In this document: piece after piece, positions 21,413-34,647 of the stretch | Position numbering within the stretch: position 1 is the first letter of the stretch | Layout of the letters: the number at the start of each line of letters is the position of its first letter | Assembly (NCBI RefSeq): GCF_002575655.3 | Contig: NC_053039.3 | Span: forward strand, 379,603,633-379,667,632 | Direction of reading: 5' to 3' | From: Aegilops tauschii subsp. strangulata | Taxonomy: Eukaryota > Streptophyta > Magnoliopsida > Poales > Poaceae | Length of the DNA: 64,000 nucleotides | Position numbers and translations under genes: made by a program | Notes under the pieces: model-generated | Told to the model about the DNA's origin: nothing | The model's database searches: none | Seen by the model: only the letters and a program-made list of their open reading frames with translations

Positions 21413-22017
21413 CAATGAACTGACAAACAAAAAGCAATCGAAAGGAAACCACAATCGCAATGAAAATGGGAAAAGAATAGGATGTGAGAATCGGTCGGTG
21501 CTTCGCAAAAAGAAGATTCTTGGAATGAAAATATAGCAGCATAACTGATTCGCCCACCTTTCCTTCGTCGGTACAGAAGAAAAATGGCAGAAGTGAGTAG
21601 CCTGGAGTGAGGTTTTCTTCAAGAAAGGGAAGAAAGGGCTTGAACGAGCGTTCCAGTGAAATGATGGTTGCTTCGTCCAGTCCAACTTGGAGGCCACCTT
21701 ACTACTGCTGGTAAAGGTGTGGGTTTTGTGATATGACGGGTCATGACGGCCACACCGGGGTGACAGGTGAGTCTCGACTGTAGCACCTCGGTGTGATTTG
21801 GTGGATGGCACGCGGGCCTGGATGCTTTGAAATGTCCCGCATGTAGATAGAGCGTCTAGTCATATAGGAGTACGCAATATTGTGCACCGCGACCAAGGCG
21901 GAGAGGAAAACGAGAGAACTACGTAATTAATGCATGATTTTAATTAGGTTAGTTTTGTAAAGTACGAGATACATTCCTCCAATCGCAAAATGCCTTGGTT
22001 CATGAGATTTGAGATTT

Positions 22018-22200
22018 GAGCCCTATAAACCGGAAGGGAGGGAGTACTGCACACGGTGTAGTCTAGTCACTTGTTGAAATCTCTAGAAAGGCAAATACTC
22101 CTTTCCGGTTTACAGGGCTATACTACTCCCTCCGTCTAGGTGTGTAAGTCATCTTACGAAAACCAAATAGTCCCAAAACACTTAGGCGCGGTGCATTAAC
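22018..22200. mobile_element. Stowaway remnants, inverted pair
   Basis: GAGCCCTATAAACCGGAAGGG, followed by AGGGAGTA (22018-22046), is mirrored by TACTCCTTTCCGGTTTACAGGGCT (22096-22119, quoted with its inverted partner in mind). A second CTCCCTCCGTCTAGG end starts at 22126 without a matching right end. These look like Stowaway fragments, one nested beside another. No coding capacity. Confidence 0.5.
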
Positions 22201-22391
22201 TTCTACCTTGTTTCTTGTTTCTTGACATATCAACCAATAAGAGATGAGAGGTGTGCATGCTTTTAATGACTTGCAATGGCTAGTTCATTGCATGCAATGC
22301 TATTAATTAGCAAATAAACATTGGTGACCCCAGGAGGAAACGGTGCTAACCGCGTGGACCTATGCAGAATGAGTATCAACCAATGGAAAAT

Positions 22392-23566
22392 TGTCGGAGT
22401 AAATGGCCACGAGTAGCCTGACCGACTGCCCCTGGCTCTTCTAAAAAATTATCAGGCCTTTGGGCCTTCAAGCACTCCAAGCATTGGGCCACCTCCCCTG
22501 GCCGGCTACCTCTGAAGCCGGCTCGTGGAAGGTGGCCCGGCCTCAGCAACCTCCCCCCCCCCAGGACGACCACCGGGTGGCCGACTCCAGGAAGCCGGCC
22601 TCGAAGAGCGCCGACTCCAAGAAGCCGGCCAAGACCGCAACCACCAAAGCTACGCCTCATAACGGCGACAAGATGGGGTGTGGCCGCAGTGTGGCCCACT
22701 ACCCCCGAAACCCGAGGCAGGCATGGCCACAGGACGCCGTACGGGACGGCCATCTCTCGTCCGGCTCGGCACTGTAGCCATGCTAGCCTCGACGTCACCC
22801 ACGGCCGACGCCAGTACGGCCCACGGGCGGCGGGTCCCTTCAGCCAGAGAGAGACGCGGAGGCGGCCCGGCCTCCCCCAGTCGGCCAAGGGCGTAGCCGG
22901 CTCCCAGGAGTCGGCTACCCCCTCCCTCGAAGCAAGTGCCACATTAAGGAGACAAGACGAGGTAAGGCAGCAGTGAGAGCCCTCGAGGCGGCCCACTGTA
23001 GCCACGCTTACCTCAACGAAGCCCTCGTCATCAGGGGCGAGGCAACAGTAAGCAGCCGCCGACAAGACCCTAGGCAGTGGGGCCGGCCTGTCGACCAAGA
23101 GGCCGGCAGCCGGTGGGACCCACCAGTCGGCGGGCCCCAACAGCCGGCGGAGAAGCCGGCGAGCATAGACACTGACGGCTGGGACCAGTGCCCAGCCGGA
23201 TTACAATTGTACCCCCGGGGGGTAGGCCTATATAAACCCCCCGGGGCACCCATGCAAAGGGTTGGCTTCTGAGCATAGCACACACACCATAGAGAGAGAG
23301 AGAAGCAAGAGCTAGCCTTGTTCTTCTTCTCCCTTGAACCCAACAGCTCTAGGAGCGATTGTAGCTACTTTTCCTGATCTAGTGATCATGCGGAGACCCC
23401 GCAGAGTAGGACTAGGGGTGTTATCTCCTCGGAGAGCCCCGAACCTGGGTAAGATCCGCCGGCGTGCATGTCTTCGCCTCATCCCGTTTCCAGGCACCGG
23501 CGACGTCTTATTGGCACCCACAATGATAAGCCACCCGTTGGCATATGTCGCACCTACCACCTGACA
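22392..23566 (+). mobile_element. 5' LTR of the Tat-lineage element
   Basis: It has TG...CA ends, a GC-rich body with many GCCGGC words and a TATA box at 23228-23237. It ends ACCTGACA directly before the primer binding site. It contains a run of ten C's at 22553-22562 absent from the 3' copy. Confidence 0.93.
23228..23237 (+). promoter_or_regulatory. TATA box of the 5' LTR
   Basis: CCTATATAAACC is the likely core promoter for the genomic RNA. The same box is in the 3' LTR (about 35928-35937). Confidence 0.6.
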
Positions 23567-23568
23567 TT

Positions 23569-23586
23569 TGGCGCCCACCGTCGGGC
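23569..23586 (+). other. Primer binding site
   Basis: TGGCGCCCACCGTCGGGC follows the LTR end after two T's. It has the usual TGG start pairing with the CCA end of a tRNA and the usual offset. The priming tRNA is not assigned. Confidence 0.75.
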
Positions 23587-26500
23587 CAGGTGCACCGTCG
23601 TCCGGAGACCTGTTCTGGACGGGAACCCTCTTCCTCCCCCGCGAGCACAGCCAGCTTGCTGCGCCCGATGGCGTTTTCCTCGATGCGCTGCAAGGCGTCG
23701 ACGACGCCTGCGCAGCGAGCTGCCTCGCCGATCTGCTCGGTGAGACTCGCATCTCCGACGAGCCTGTGTCCGACGCAGGCACGAACTACCCCGAGAGCCG
23801 CCTCGTCAGCCTCCTCGACCAGCTTTACGTCTTCAGCGAGCCTGCTGCAGATGTGGAGTCGGCCGGCTCCACCGACCCGATGCTCGTCGACTCCGACACG
23901 GCATCGCTCGACGCCTGCCCCTCCGACGTGGTGGTCTTCGACGATCCTCTCCCTCGAGCTGACAGCGGCAGCAGCGCTGTCACCGAGGTGTTGGTCATCA
24001 GCCACGTCGCCATCTCGGGCGAGAACGCCCACGACGCCCTGCAAGCGGCGATGCACGACCTCTCCGTCCCCATCCCGGCCAATGCCGATGCCGAGACCCT
24101 GGAGGCACGCCGCCTTGCCCTCATCGCGGAAGGCCAGAAGATAGCCTCCATGAGACGCCTCACCGAGGCCCACCAGCGCGAAGTCGACCGCGCCGCCTTC
24201 GGCACGCCGCAGCCTAGCGGCCCGAGCCGAGCCGGCTTCGTCCAGAAGCGCGGCGCGGCTGTCGCCAGCATGCTGGGGGCAGATCGCCCCGTCTACGCCA
24301 CCCCGCTCGAGAATCTGCGAGCCGCTCAGGCGGCCGCAGAAGAGCTCAATGGGCTGGGAGCCGATGAGCTCCCCTACATGACAAGACGGATCCAGCAGCT
24401 GATCGACGCGGCTGCAGAACGGCACGAAGCCGGCGCCCGTGCTGATAGTCATCCCCCGCGCCGGGAGCACGCCGCGACATCCCGCTCGCCGACTGCGAGC
24501 GGCGCCCACCAGAAGAAAGACAAGGAGCCGGCTGCTAGCCGCAGCCGGACTCGCATCACCATCGAGCGCGACGCGGAAGGCCGCCCGCGAGCGGTGGAGC
24601 ACCAAGGAAATCTGCCTCCTCCCCCGCCTCGAAGAGAAAGACGTCTCACCCCGCCGCCTATCACGCACCCGACTCTTGGTGACCAACTCGGCCGCCGAGA
24701 AGGAGTCGGCGAGAACGACGCCCGCCACCGGATCGACCGCCTTGCTCGATCCTTGGCGTTAGAAGAAGAAGACGATGTCGGCCCGCCATGTTTTGGCCCC
24801 CGCATCCGCGACGGGCCCTTCCCCAAAGGGTTCTCGCTCCCCAGAGACACGCCCAAGTACAACGGCTCAGTGAAGCCGGAAGATTGGCTCATCGACTACT
24901 CCACGGCCGTCAGCATAGCCAACGGCAATCGGCGCGTCGCCGTGAAGTAGGTCCCCCTCATGCTGCAAGGCACGGCGCGCACATGGCTCAACAGCCTCAA
25001 GCCCTACAGCATCAACAGTTGGCTGGACTTCACGGAAGTCTTCGTCCGCAACTTCACCAGCACCTACAAGCGGCCCCCAAGCCTCGCCAGCTCTCCCTCT
25101 GCGTCCAAGGACCCAACGAGTCGACCCGCGACTACCTCACACGGTGGGCTGAGCTCCGCAACTCCTGCGAGGGGGTGCACGAGGTTCAGGCCATCGAGTA
25201 CTTCACCGCCGGGTGCCGAGAGGGCACCCTCCTCAAGCACCGACTCCTCTGCGACGAGCCGGCTACCCTCGACGAGTTGCTGGTCATCGCGGACAAGTAC
25301 GCCACGGCCGACTCCTCGATGAAGACCGAGCTTCGAGTAGACGCCTCGGGAAAGGTGATTGCTTTGGCTCCCAAGACGCCGGCTGGCGACCCTAATCGGC
25401 GCCCCTACCAGAACGATCACAAGCGCAAGGCCCCCATGCCGACTTCCACCAGTCGGCAGGTGGCCACAGTTGAAGATGAGCAGCCCGAAGAGCGGCCTGC
25501 TCCCAAGAAGAAGGGCGGCAGGCCGGCTTGGCAGCCGGCTTTCTCTTACGAGCAGGCTCTTGACGCCCCCTGCAAGTTCCACAGCGGCGCGAAGCCGTCT
25601 AACCATATGACCCGAAAATTCCACCGGCTCACGCGAATCACCAAGGGCAAGGGATTGCTGCCGCCTCCGCCTCCCGGTCCGCCGCCTCCAGCCCCCCAGC
25701 AGCCGGCGGCTCGGCCGGCGGTCGGCGCCATCCAAGATGAATTCACTGAAGAGCACGCCGCCTACATCGTCTTCACCAGTCAAGCCGACGACAAGCGCAG
25801 TCGGCGCCGACAACATCAAGAAGTTAATGCAGTCACCTCTAGCGCCCCCGAGTTCATGCACTGGTCAGAGAAGCCAATCAGCTGGAGCCAGGCCGACCAC
25901 CCAGTGGTGATGCCCTCCCTTGGCTCCTATGCACTGGTCTTGGATGTCACCCTCGCGACGGAAAGGCGAGCTGCCCGATTCTCCCGCGTCCTGATAGATG
26001 GCGGAAGCAGTATCAACATACTGTACCGCGATACCATGGAGAAGTTGAACATCAAAGCAAAGAAGCTTATGCCGAGCCGCACCGTCTTCCATGGTATCGT
26101 CCCCGGCTTGTCTTGCTCCCCAATCGGCAAGATTAAAATGGATGTTCTCTTCGGAGACAAAGATCATTTTCGCCGAGAAGCAATCTGGTTCGAGGTAGTG
26201 GATTTGGAGAGCCCCTATCATGCTCTGCTTGGCTGACCTGCTCTGGCCAAGTTCATGGTTGTGCCCCACTACGCCTACCTGAAGATGAAGATGCCGAGCT
26301 CGAAGGGGATCATCATGGTAGCCGACGATTACAAGAAGTCCATCGAGTGTGCCATGGCCAGCAGCCGGCTGGCCGAGTCCCTCGTGGTGGCAGAAGAGAA
26401 GAAGATGCTGGAGCGGGTTGTGGCCATGGCCGGCAAGCAGCCGGCCCTGTCCCCCAACCCCAAAGATTGTGATGCGCAGGGCTCCTTCCAGCCTGCCAAA

Positions 26501-28539
26501 TAGACGAAGAAGATACCTCTGGACCCAGAGAACCCGGAGAGGTTCGCTGTCATCGGGGCGAACCTGGACAGTAAATAGGAAGGCGAGCTCGTCGACTTCC
26601 TCCGTGAGAATCGAGACATTTTTGCATGGTCCCCAAAGGACATGCCGGGTGTCCCGAAGGATTTCGCCGAGCACAAATTACATGTCCGCGCCGACGCGAA
26701 GCCGGTCAAGCAACCCCTCCGCCGACTGTCAGAAGAGAAGCGAAGAATCGTGGGAGAAGAGATAGCCCGGCTCCTTGCCGCTGGCTTTATCATGGAAGTG
26801 TTCTTTCCAGAGTGGCTTGCCAACCCAGTTCTGGTTCTGAAGAAGAATAACAAGTGGCGTATGTGTATAGACTACACCAGCCTGAACAAGGCCTGCCCAA
26901 AGGATCCGTTTGCTCTGCCACGGATTGACCAAGTGATAGACTCCACAGCCGGATGCGAGCTGTTGAGTTTTTTGGACGCCTATTCAGGGTACCATCAGAT
27001 CAAGTTGGACCCAGCAGACCGCCTGAAGACTGCCTTCATCACACCATTTGGAGCTTTCTGCTACCTGACTATGACGTTCGGCTTGAGGAACGCCGGCGCC
27101 ACTTTTCAGCGTTGCATGCAGAAATGCCTCTTGAAACAACTCAGCAGAAATGCCCACGTCTATGTAGACGACATTGTGGTGAAGACAGAGAAGCGCGGTA
27201 CCTTGCTGGAAGACCTAAAAGAAACATTCGCCAACTTGCGCCGATTCCAAATCAAGCTCAACCCCGAGAAGTGCGTGTTCGGAGTACCAGCCGGCCAGCT
27301 GCTAGGCTTCCTGGTCTCCGAACGCGGCATCGAGTGCAACCCCGTCAAGATCAAGGCCATCAAGAGGATGGAGATTCCCACCAAACTGCGAGATGTCCAG
27401 AAGTTCACCGGCTGCCTGGCCTCCCTGAATCGTTTTATCAGCCGACTAGGAGAGAAGGCTCTCCCCCTGTACCGGCTCATGAAGAAGTCCACTCATTTCG
27501 AGTGGAACGACCAAGCCGACCAAGCCTTCCATGAGTTGAAGAAAATGCTGACCACTCCGCCTGTCCTGGCAGCGCCGACTGAAAAGGAGCCCATGCTCCT
27601 CTACATCGCTGCGACTAACCGAGTCGTCAGTACTGTTGTTGTGGTCCAGCGCCCGGAAGAAGGCCGAGCCCAGCTAGTCCAGAGGCCGGTGTACTACCTA
27701 AGCGAAGTGCTATCCAGCTCAAAGCAGAACTACCCGCACTACCAGAAGATGTGCTATGGGGTATACTTTGCCGCCAAGAAACTGAAGCCCTACTTCCAAG
27801 AGCACCCCATCACGGTCGTGTGCACCACCCCGCTCACCGAGATCATAGGCAGCCGGGATGCATCCGGCCGGGTGGCTAAATGGGCCATTGCGCTGGCGCC
27901 CTACACGATCTTCTACCAACCCCGCACCGCCATCAAGTCCCAAGCACTGGCCGACTTCCTCGTCGATTGGGCCGAGACCCAGTACCTACCGCCGGCTCCC
28001 GACTCTACCCATTGGCGGATGCACTTTGACGGGTCCAAGATGCGCACCGGCTTGGGAGCCGGCATCGTCCTCACCTCTCCCAAAGGCGACAAGCTCAAGT
28101 ACACGCTGCAGATCCACTTCGCCGCCTCCAACAACGTGGCTGAGTATGAGGCGCTCGTACATGGGCTCCGGCTAGCCAAAGAACTCGGCATACGCCAGAT
28201 CCTGTGTTACGGCGACTCAGACTTAGTGGTCCAGCAGTCATCTGGTGACTGGGACGCCAAAGACGTGAACATGGCAAGCTATAGATTCCTTGTCCAGCAG
28301 ATCAGCGGATACTTCGAAGGGTGCGAGTTCCTTCACGTGCCAAGGTCCGACAACGACCAAGCAGATGCCCTAGCACGGATCGGCTCCACCCGACAAGCCA
28401 TACCGACTGGCGTCTCCCTCTAGCGCCTCCTCAAGCCGTCCATCAAACCGTCTTCAGAGTCGGACTCTATCTTCGTACCGCCTGCGCCAGATGCAGCCGG
28501 GTCCGACTGGAGGAACCCCGCAGGCGGCACGGGGACTTC

Positions 28540-28640
28540 GACAACTGGCCCGGGGACTGCCGTAGTCGCACCCGGCCCGGGGATTTCAGAACCCGGCCCG
28601 GGGACTGCAGCAGTTGGCCCGGGGACTGCAACAACACAAG
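28540..28640 (+). repeat. GGCCCGGGGACT tandem motifs in the RNase H-integrase linker
   Basis: CCCGGGGA(C/T)T recurs four times (about 28550, 28577, 28595, 28618), coding Gly/Pro-rich GPGTA units in the linker between the second RNase H and integrase. The words resemble the CGGGGACTAC purine-rich junction at the 3' LTR. Confidence 0.6.
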
Positions 28641-29998
28641 AAGCGGTGGCCGACTCCAATTCCACGCCACCCAACCCACCCACCCGAGTCATGGTGGCTA
28701 CACTAACAGAAGAAGAAGTCACAGCTCCGTCATGGGCCCAGCCCATCCTCAAGTTCCTAGTCAGCAGAGAGCTGCCGGCTGATGAGATCTCAGCAAGACT
28801 AGTGCAACAACGAGCCGCAGCATATGCAATAATCAACAGAGAGCTTGTGAAGCGCAGCGTCACTGGAGTCTTCCAGCGTTGTGTCGAGCCAGAAAAAGGA
28901 GTGGCAATCCTCAAGGATATCCACCAAGGCGAATGCGGCCACCACGCAGCCTCAAGATCACTTGTGGCCAAGGCTTTCCGCCATGGTTTCTTTTGGCCGA
29001 CTGCCTTGGAAGATGCCAAAGAAATAGTCAAGAGCTGCAGAGGATGCCAAGTTTTTAGTTCCAAGCAACACTTGCCGGCTTCTGCACTCAAGACCATTCC
29101 CCTCACCTGGCCTTTTGCCGTCTGGGGACTGGACATGGTGGGCCCTTTCAAGACAGCCCGCGGTGGCTTGACGCATTTACTTGTCGCTGTGGACAAGTTC
29201 ACAAAGTGGATCGAAGCAAAGCCGATCAAGAAGCTGAACGGGCCGACTGCCATGACATTCATCACCGACATCACTACTCGGTACGGCGTGCCGCACAGCA
29301 TCATCACCGACAACGGCACGAACTTCGCCAAAGGAGCACTGGCACGTTTCTGCGCGACGCAGGGCATCTGACTGGACTTAGCATCCGTTGCCCACCCGCA
29401 GTCAAACGGCTAGGTCGAGCGAGCAAATGGACTCATCCTCTCCGGCATCAAGCCCCGACTGGTTGTACCACTGGAGCGATCAGCCAGCTGCTGGCTCGAT
29501 GAGCTGCCGGCTGTCCTATGGAGTCTGCGCACTACACCCAACAAGTCAACCGGCTTCACTCCATTCTTCCTCGTGTATGGTGCCGAGGCTGTCATCCCAA
29601 CAGACATCGAGTTCGACTCGCCTTGGATCACCATGTACACGGAGGAGGAGGCCAAGGAATCAAGGGAAGACGGCGTCGACCTACTGGAAGAAGGCCGGCT
29701 GTTAGCACTCAGCCAGTCCGCCATCTACCAGCAAGGGCTGCGCCGCTACTACAACCGCAAGGTCAAGCCAAGATCCTTCCAAGAGGGCGACCTTGTGCTT
29801 CGGCTAATCCAGCGAACAGCCGGCCAGCACAAGCTCTCGGCCCCGTGGGAAGGCCCCTTCGTCATCAGCAAGGCACTAGGCAACGACTCCTACTACCTGA
29901 CCGATGCGCAAAAACCAAGAGCACGCAAGAGAGACGACTCCGGCAAGGAGTCGGAACGACCATGGAACGCAAACCTCCTGAGAAGATTTTACAGTTGA

Positions 29999-30798
29999 AA
30001 GCAGTATGTATCATGCTACCCTTTTGTATTAAGTACAAACCAACAGGCCCCCCGAACAGTACTCGGGGACTGCCTTTTGTTTATCTATGAATGACAAGTG
30101 TCATATCCATGAATGTATTATTACATTTGATTTCTTGTTGGGCACCGGGTTCGACTAGTCGGCCCGGGGACTGGCTGCCTTGAGCTATATTAAAAGTTCT
30201 ACCTGAAGTCAGACAAGTAGTGTGCCGACTCCCGAGTCCTCTCTTGCTGAAAGTCGCAGCTCGAAGAACCGACTGTCCGACTAGCAAGAGGCAAGGCAGA
30301 AAGGATGCCCACACGAAAAACGGCTAAGGACCAACGAACTTATATAGCAAAAAGACGGCCTCCAACCACGCTCGCCGGCTGCCAGAACAGCCGGCTGGCC
30401 GGCTTCCTAAAACACTTAGCTTTAGTCCAGCACAGCTAGAGTACTCCCCCCCCAATTGGCCAAGCACTCCTCCAGCTACAGATTGCAGAGCAACTGTCTG
30501 ACTGGGGAGGCGGCAACCAAGGGAGGGCGGCAAAGGAAACAGCAGAAGGATAAAAAGCAAAGTACGAGGAAAAGCCAAATGCATGCATAAGTTATATATA
30601 CATATAAAGGCCCCCCAACAGGCTGGCAATCGACATGGTTCGAATACACCCCCAGTGGGTGGAATTGTGCAGACTTAACAAAGCATTGTTCCAAAAGTGA
30701 CAAGACGGGAAAACAAAAGATGGCAGACTAGACTAGGGCGCGGTGCGGAAGCCGAGCTGGTCGGTGGAGACGGCCTCGCCGGCTGAAGGAGTGGCCGC
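29999..30798. other. Spacer between pol and the antisense gene
   Basis: No coding frame is supported. Two CGGGGACTG words (30063, 30172) repeat the purine-rich motif. The end of the antisense gene lies at 30799. Confidence 0.5.
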
Positions 30799-33700
30799 CT
30801 AGCGGGTCTCGGCTTGGTCACCACCGGTGGCAGGCGACGCACTCGCGCGTGACGTGGTGCTAGAGGCGCGGTCAGGCTGATGCTGGTCGGCTGCTCCACC
30901 AGCCGGCTCGGTGTCTTCACCTTCCTCCTCCTCCTCTTCGCCCTCATCGCTGGAGTTGATCTCCTCCGCCGAGTCTTCACCGTCTGCCGGGTTCAGCCCG
31001 AACCACTCCTCCGGCTGGGCGACACCGTTGTCATCTACCTCGGGGGCGAAGACGCTGGTGTCGGTGTAGTCGGCGATCGCCGAAGCCCGCCGGATGATAG
31101 CCGGCCGCGCCGGCTCCAGCTCCGTGTCGGCTTGCTGCCGCCAGGTAGCCAGCTGATCCAGGCTCAGGCCGGGATACCAGGCCTTGACGAACTCCAGTGC
31201 CCGCCTGGCGCCGGACCGAGCCGCCGAGGCCTTCCAGGCTTCGAAGCGGCCGACCGCCACCTCCAGCCAGTCGGCAGTTCGACTGGGGTGCGAGGAACCA
31301 CTTGGCCGGGCCAGAGGGCGGCCAATACTTGCGCCCTGGCACGCTGAAGATGGCGGAGCAGTCGGTGAGCCGGCTGGATGCGGGCCTAGATCGCCAAGAG
31401 CTGCTCCTCCAGCGAACGGCCGGCGGTTGGCGAAATCTCGAAGCCAGCCTGCCTTCGTGCTTAGCGGCGGGCCTCGATGATCTGTTTGGCGGCGGTAGAA
31501 TAGCCAGGGAAATACTCTGTGCAAGAAAGAAGAAGAAAAGAAGAGAAAAACACCAAGTCAGAAAGCGAGCCAAAAGCGGCAGACGGCAAGAAAGAACGAA
31601 GAAGTAGGCGGTTTACCATCAACCAGGTCTTCGATCTGACCATAGCCAGAGATCAGAGTTTGCCTCGCTTCAGCCCAGCCAGCCGCCTCCGTCTCGTACT
31701 CGGCCTGGAGGGCGGCCTCGCGGTCCTGCACCGCCTTCAGAGCCGCCTTGTGGCCTTCCTCCTGGTCGGCCAACTTCTTGGCCAGGCGGTCACGTTCCTG
31801 CACCAAGGCGGCAAGCTCGGCATCCTTGGCACGAAGGACAGTCTGAGACTCTCCCAGCTGTGCCCTCAGACCGGCGTTGGCCGCTTCAGAGATGGCAGAA
31901 GAAGAAATAACAGTAAGAGGAAGTCGTCAAGGAAGATCCGACCCGACTGTTCAGCAGTCGGCCCGAATCTCGGGGACTACACCCAGTGGGTGCGCTGACG
32001 CGCCCCCACATGAGATAAAGAACAAAGCACGTACCCCGGCTCTCAGTAAGGTCGGCGGTCTTCTGGGTCAGCTCCCGAGCCTGGGAGTTGAAGGCGGCCG
32101 CACGAAGATTGTGGTAGTCCTGCAAAATAGACAGAAGATCGAAGTAAGAACAAGAATAGCAAAGCCAAATCCACTAAGAAGTTCCAAGCCGCCTGCTCAG
32201 CAGCCGACTCAGAACTCGGGGACTACACCCAGTGGGTGCGCTGACGCGCCCCCACGGAAGAAACCAAGACCAAGAAGAAGCAAGATAAGAAGACTAACCC
32301 GGATGGCCGCCCGCGTCGCAAGGAACTCGTCGGTGTACTGCCTCAGCGCCGTAGCATGAGCCTGGAGCCGGGTCCGGACGTCCTGCGCGGCCATGTTCAT
32401 CACGGCCGTCCCTCCGCCTGGCGTCCACCCCGAGGTAGCGCTGGCCACCTCCACATCCTGGGCCGACGAGCTGGAGCCCGCGGCCGGCTGCGGCTCCGAC
32501 GCGGCCTTCTGTGGTTCTCACGCAGCCTTCCCCGCACGCCGGCTCGGCGGCATCCGGACCGCCAGCTCAGCCCTCGCGGCCGGCTCGGCCCCCGCCGACT
32601 GCGCAGGCGGCAGATCAGGCCGGCCGCCTTGAGCCGCCCCAGTCGGCGGGGTCGGCACCGGCGCCCTCTCCAAGACGGCGACGTCATCGTCCCTCTCCAG
32701 CCTTGGCTGGTCGTCGCCGGCTCCTTCCGGCGAGGGCTCCGGAGCCCCAGGTGCTATGACACGCAGCGGAGTGACCAACAAGGCCCCCTCCGCCGCCGCC
32801 GCAGCTGCAGCCTCCGCTTGGGCCTTGGCTGCGGCATCGGCACGCGCCTTCACCGCCTCCTCCTCCTGCGCCGCCTGGGCGGCGGCCGCCTGGGCGGCGG
32901 CCGCCTTCCGTGCCTCCGCCTCCCGCGCCTCCCGCGCGTTCCGTTCTGTCGCTTCCTGAAGGTCGGCACGGGGGTCCACGCGGCGAGTGGTGCTCCCAGA
33001 CCCCCTCGGCGACTCGACGACGGAGGCAGCAGCCGCCCGCTCAAGCGATAACGGGGCTCTGTTTGTTTGGAGAAAAAGACAAGGGTTCAGGAACCACCAT
33101 AGAAAAGAAAGAAAAAAGAGTATACAAAAGAATTCGAACTTACGCCGACACAGTCTGTGGTTGCTTCACCGTCTTGCGGAAGCGAGCCGCCTTCGCGGCC
33201 GCCTCCTCCCGCCTAGTCGCCGCCGCCCCACCCCTAGGTTTCATCGTCCGACTGCCGAACAAACCTTGGGTGGCGCGACGCTTTTGCCCGCCGCCCCGAG
33301 CAGGCGGTGCAGCGGAGGAACCCGCGCCGCATCCAAATGCCGGCCGGTGGCGCGGGACGACTTCGACCTCATCATCGTCCGGCCAGTCGTCGAAGGTGAC
33401 TCCATGCCCGGAGCCGCCTGCCTCGCCGCCGGCTTGGCCTCCACCCGGCTCGGTGTTGTCGTCCATAGCGGCCGCCCCCAAGTCGGGGTCCTCCAGGTCG
33501 TGCTGCGTACGGTCGGGGACGAATCGGCGCTCCGCATCCGACCCGCTGGTAGGCCGAAGGAGAGGACTCTGTCGAAGACAAGCCGACTAGTCAGAGTCGG
33601 CCAAAGGAACTCGGCGACAAAGCTAAGAGAAAAAGAGAAGACAAGGAGAACATACCGTGGGCGGTGGATTAGCTCGGCTATATGGCTCCTTGCCGAACTG

Positions 33701-34499
33701 CCACTCTTCGGAGAGTTTGCAGTTCGCGAGGTAGTTCACCATATAGGCGACCTCTGCGTGCGGCATGTCCTTGGTGCACATCCGGCTCGGATCGAGCTGG
33801 CCGCTCATCTGACAGATCAGATGAGGGCGGCTCTGGAGCGGATGTACCCGGCGCGTGACGAAGGCGGCCAGCAGGTCGGGCCCCGTCAAGCCCTCCGACT
33901 GGGTCATCGCTCGCACTCGGGCGACGGCTGCGGATCCAGCCGGCGTCAGGGTCACGGCCCGGTAGGACCACTGGGGCCGCCTGCCCTTCGGTGGGCCGGC
34001 TACGTAAGCCGGCAGGTTGATGTAGTCGCCCTGCAGGGCGATGCTCCTGACGTAGAAATACGACTTTTGCCACAGCTTCACCGACTGGATCAGCGTGATG
34101 ATGGGGAAGGGGTTGTCGGCAGCCACCCTCCGCCCCGCAATGAAGGCGCCAGTCTGAGCCAGCACGCCCCGCGAGCGCGTGCCCAGCTTGGACTGGAAGA
34201 ACTCCCCCCAGAGCTCGAGGGTGGGGAGGACGCCGAGGTAGCCTTCGCACAGGGTGACGAAGGCATACAGCAGCACCACCGCGTTCGGGGTGAGGTGGTG
34301 CGGCTGGAGCTGGTAGAACTCGAGCCAAGAGCGGAAGAAGGCGCTCACAGGCAGGCCAATCCCGTGCAAGAAATGCGAGACGGACCTCCACCTTGTCCGC
34401 GCTGGGCAGCCGCCGCGTCTTGCGGAGGAATTCAATGTGATCTTCGTGGACGTTGGAGCCATCCCAATCCCTGCCATATTGCTCCGTGGCGGGAGGCAT
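30799..34499 (-). pseudogene. Antisense six-exon accessory gene of the Tat element (PF04195-like)
   Basis: The exons on minus are 34499-33656, 33568-33144, 33058-32299, 32119-32035, 31883-31617 and 31516-30799. All five introns (87, 85, 179, 151 and 100 bp) have GT and AG borders and every join keeps codon phase. Exon 1 starts MPPATEQYGRDWDG. It carries the domain known as 'putative gypsy type transposon', with HFLHGIGLPVSAFFRSWLEF, LCEGYLGV, KSYFYVRSI and HLICQMSGQLDPSR. Later exons are Ala-rich coiled coil (exons 3-5) and a C-terminal part with WLEVAVGRFEAWK and an acidic tail. Breaks are a shift or deletion at about 34385, TGA 32520-32518, TAA 31463-31461, TAG 31388-31386 and a shift at about 31285. 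Tat elements are known to carry antisense extra genes of unknown function. A TATA box lies about 140 bp upstream. Confidence 0.82.
31965..32256 (+). repeat. 41-bp repeat shared by two introns of the antisense gene
   Basis: CTCGGGGACTACACCCAGTG, followed by GGTGCGCTGACGCGCCCCCA, is identical at about 31968 and 32214. The two copies lie in adjacent introns (32034-31884 and 32298-32120). The flanking CAGCAG(T/C)CG words also match, so one intron part is probably a copy of the other. Confidence 0.75.
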
Positions 34500-34637
34500 G
34501 GTGAACACGAGCGCGGTGGCGGAGGAACGTGTAGTGGAAGAGTGCGGCGGCGAAGCGCTGTTGCAAGAAACGGCAAGAGAAAGAAGATGGTGGAAGGAGG
34601 AGGAGCGTGCGAAAGCCTGCCGCCCTCCCTCTCCCCT

Positions 34638-34647
34638 ACTTATAGCT
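34638..34647 (-). promoter_or_regulatory. TATA box of the antisense gene
   Basis: GCTATAAGTA on the minus strand lies about 140 bp upstream of ATG 34499, followed by a purine- and pyrimidine-rich leader. It would give a transcript convergent with the gag-pol RNA. Confidence 0.55.

Larger units (their letters stand above)
23568..29998 (+). pseudogene. Decayed gag-pol polyprotein (Tat lineage)
   Basis: Gag occupies 23568 to about 25700, with a TAG at 24948-24950 and a one-base deletion in a C-run at about 25074 that shifts the frame. From there one frame runs to TGA at 29996-29998. It is interrupted by TGA 26234, TAG 26501, TAG 26576, TAG 28421, TGA 29369 and TAG about 29414. Motifs in order are a degenerate CCHC-like CKFHSGAKPSNH, protease IDGGSSINILY, and reverse transcriptase LSFLDAYSGYHQI and YVDDIVVK (about 27162). 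A first RNase H follows, then a second with MHFDGS, AEYEAL, GDSDLV and DQADALAR. Integrase has HH..CRGC and D, D (ITDNGTNF) and E (VERANG). Most stops are what C-to-T change of CAG or CGA would give. It cannot encode a working polyprotein. Confidence 0.92.

Noticed and set aside
23508..26674. Long minus-strand frames opposite gag
   Set aside because: GC-rich third positions of the sense gag frame create open antisense frames; none has splice support or motifs, unlike the 30.8-34.5 kb antisense gene.
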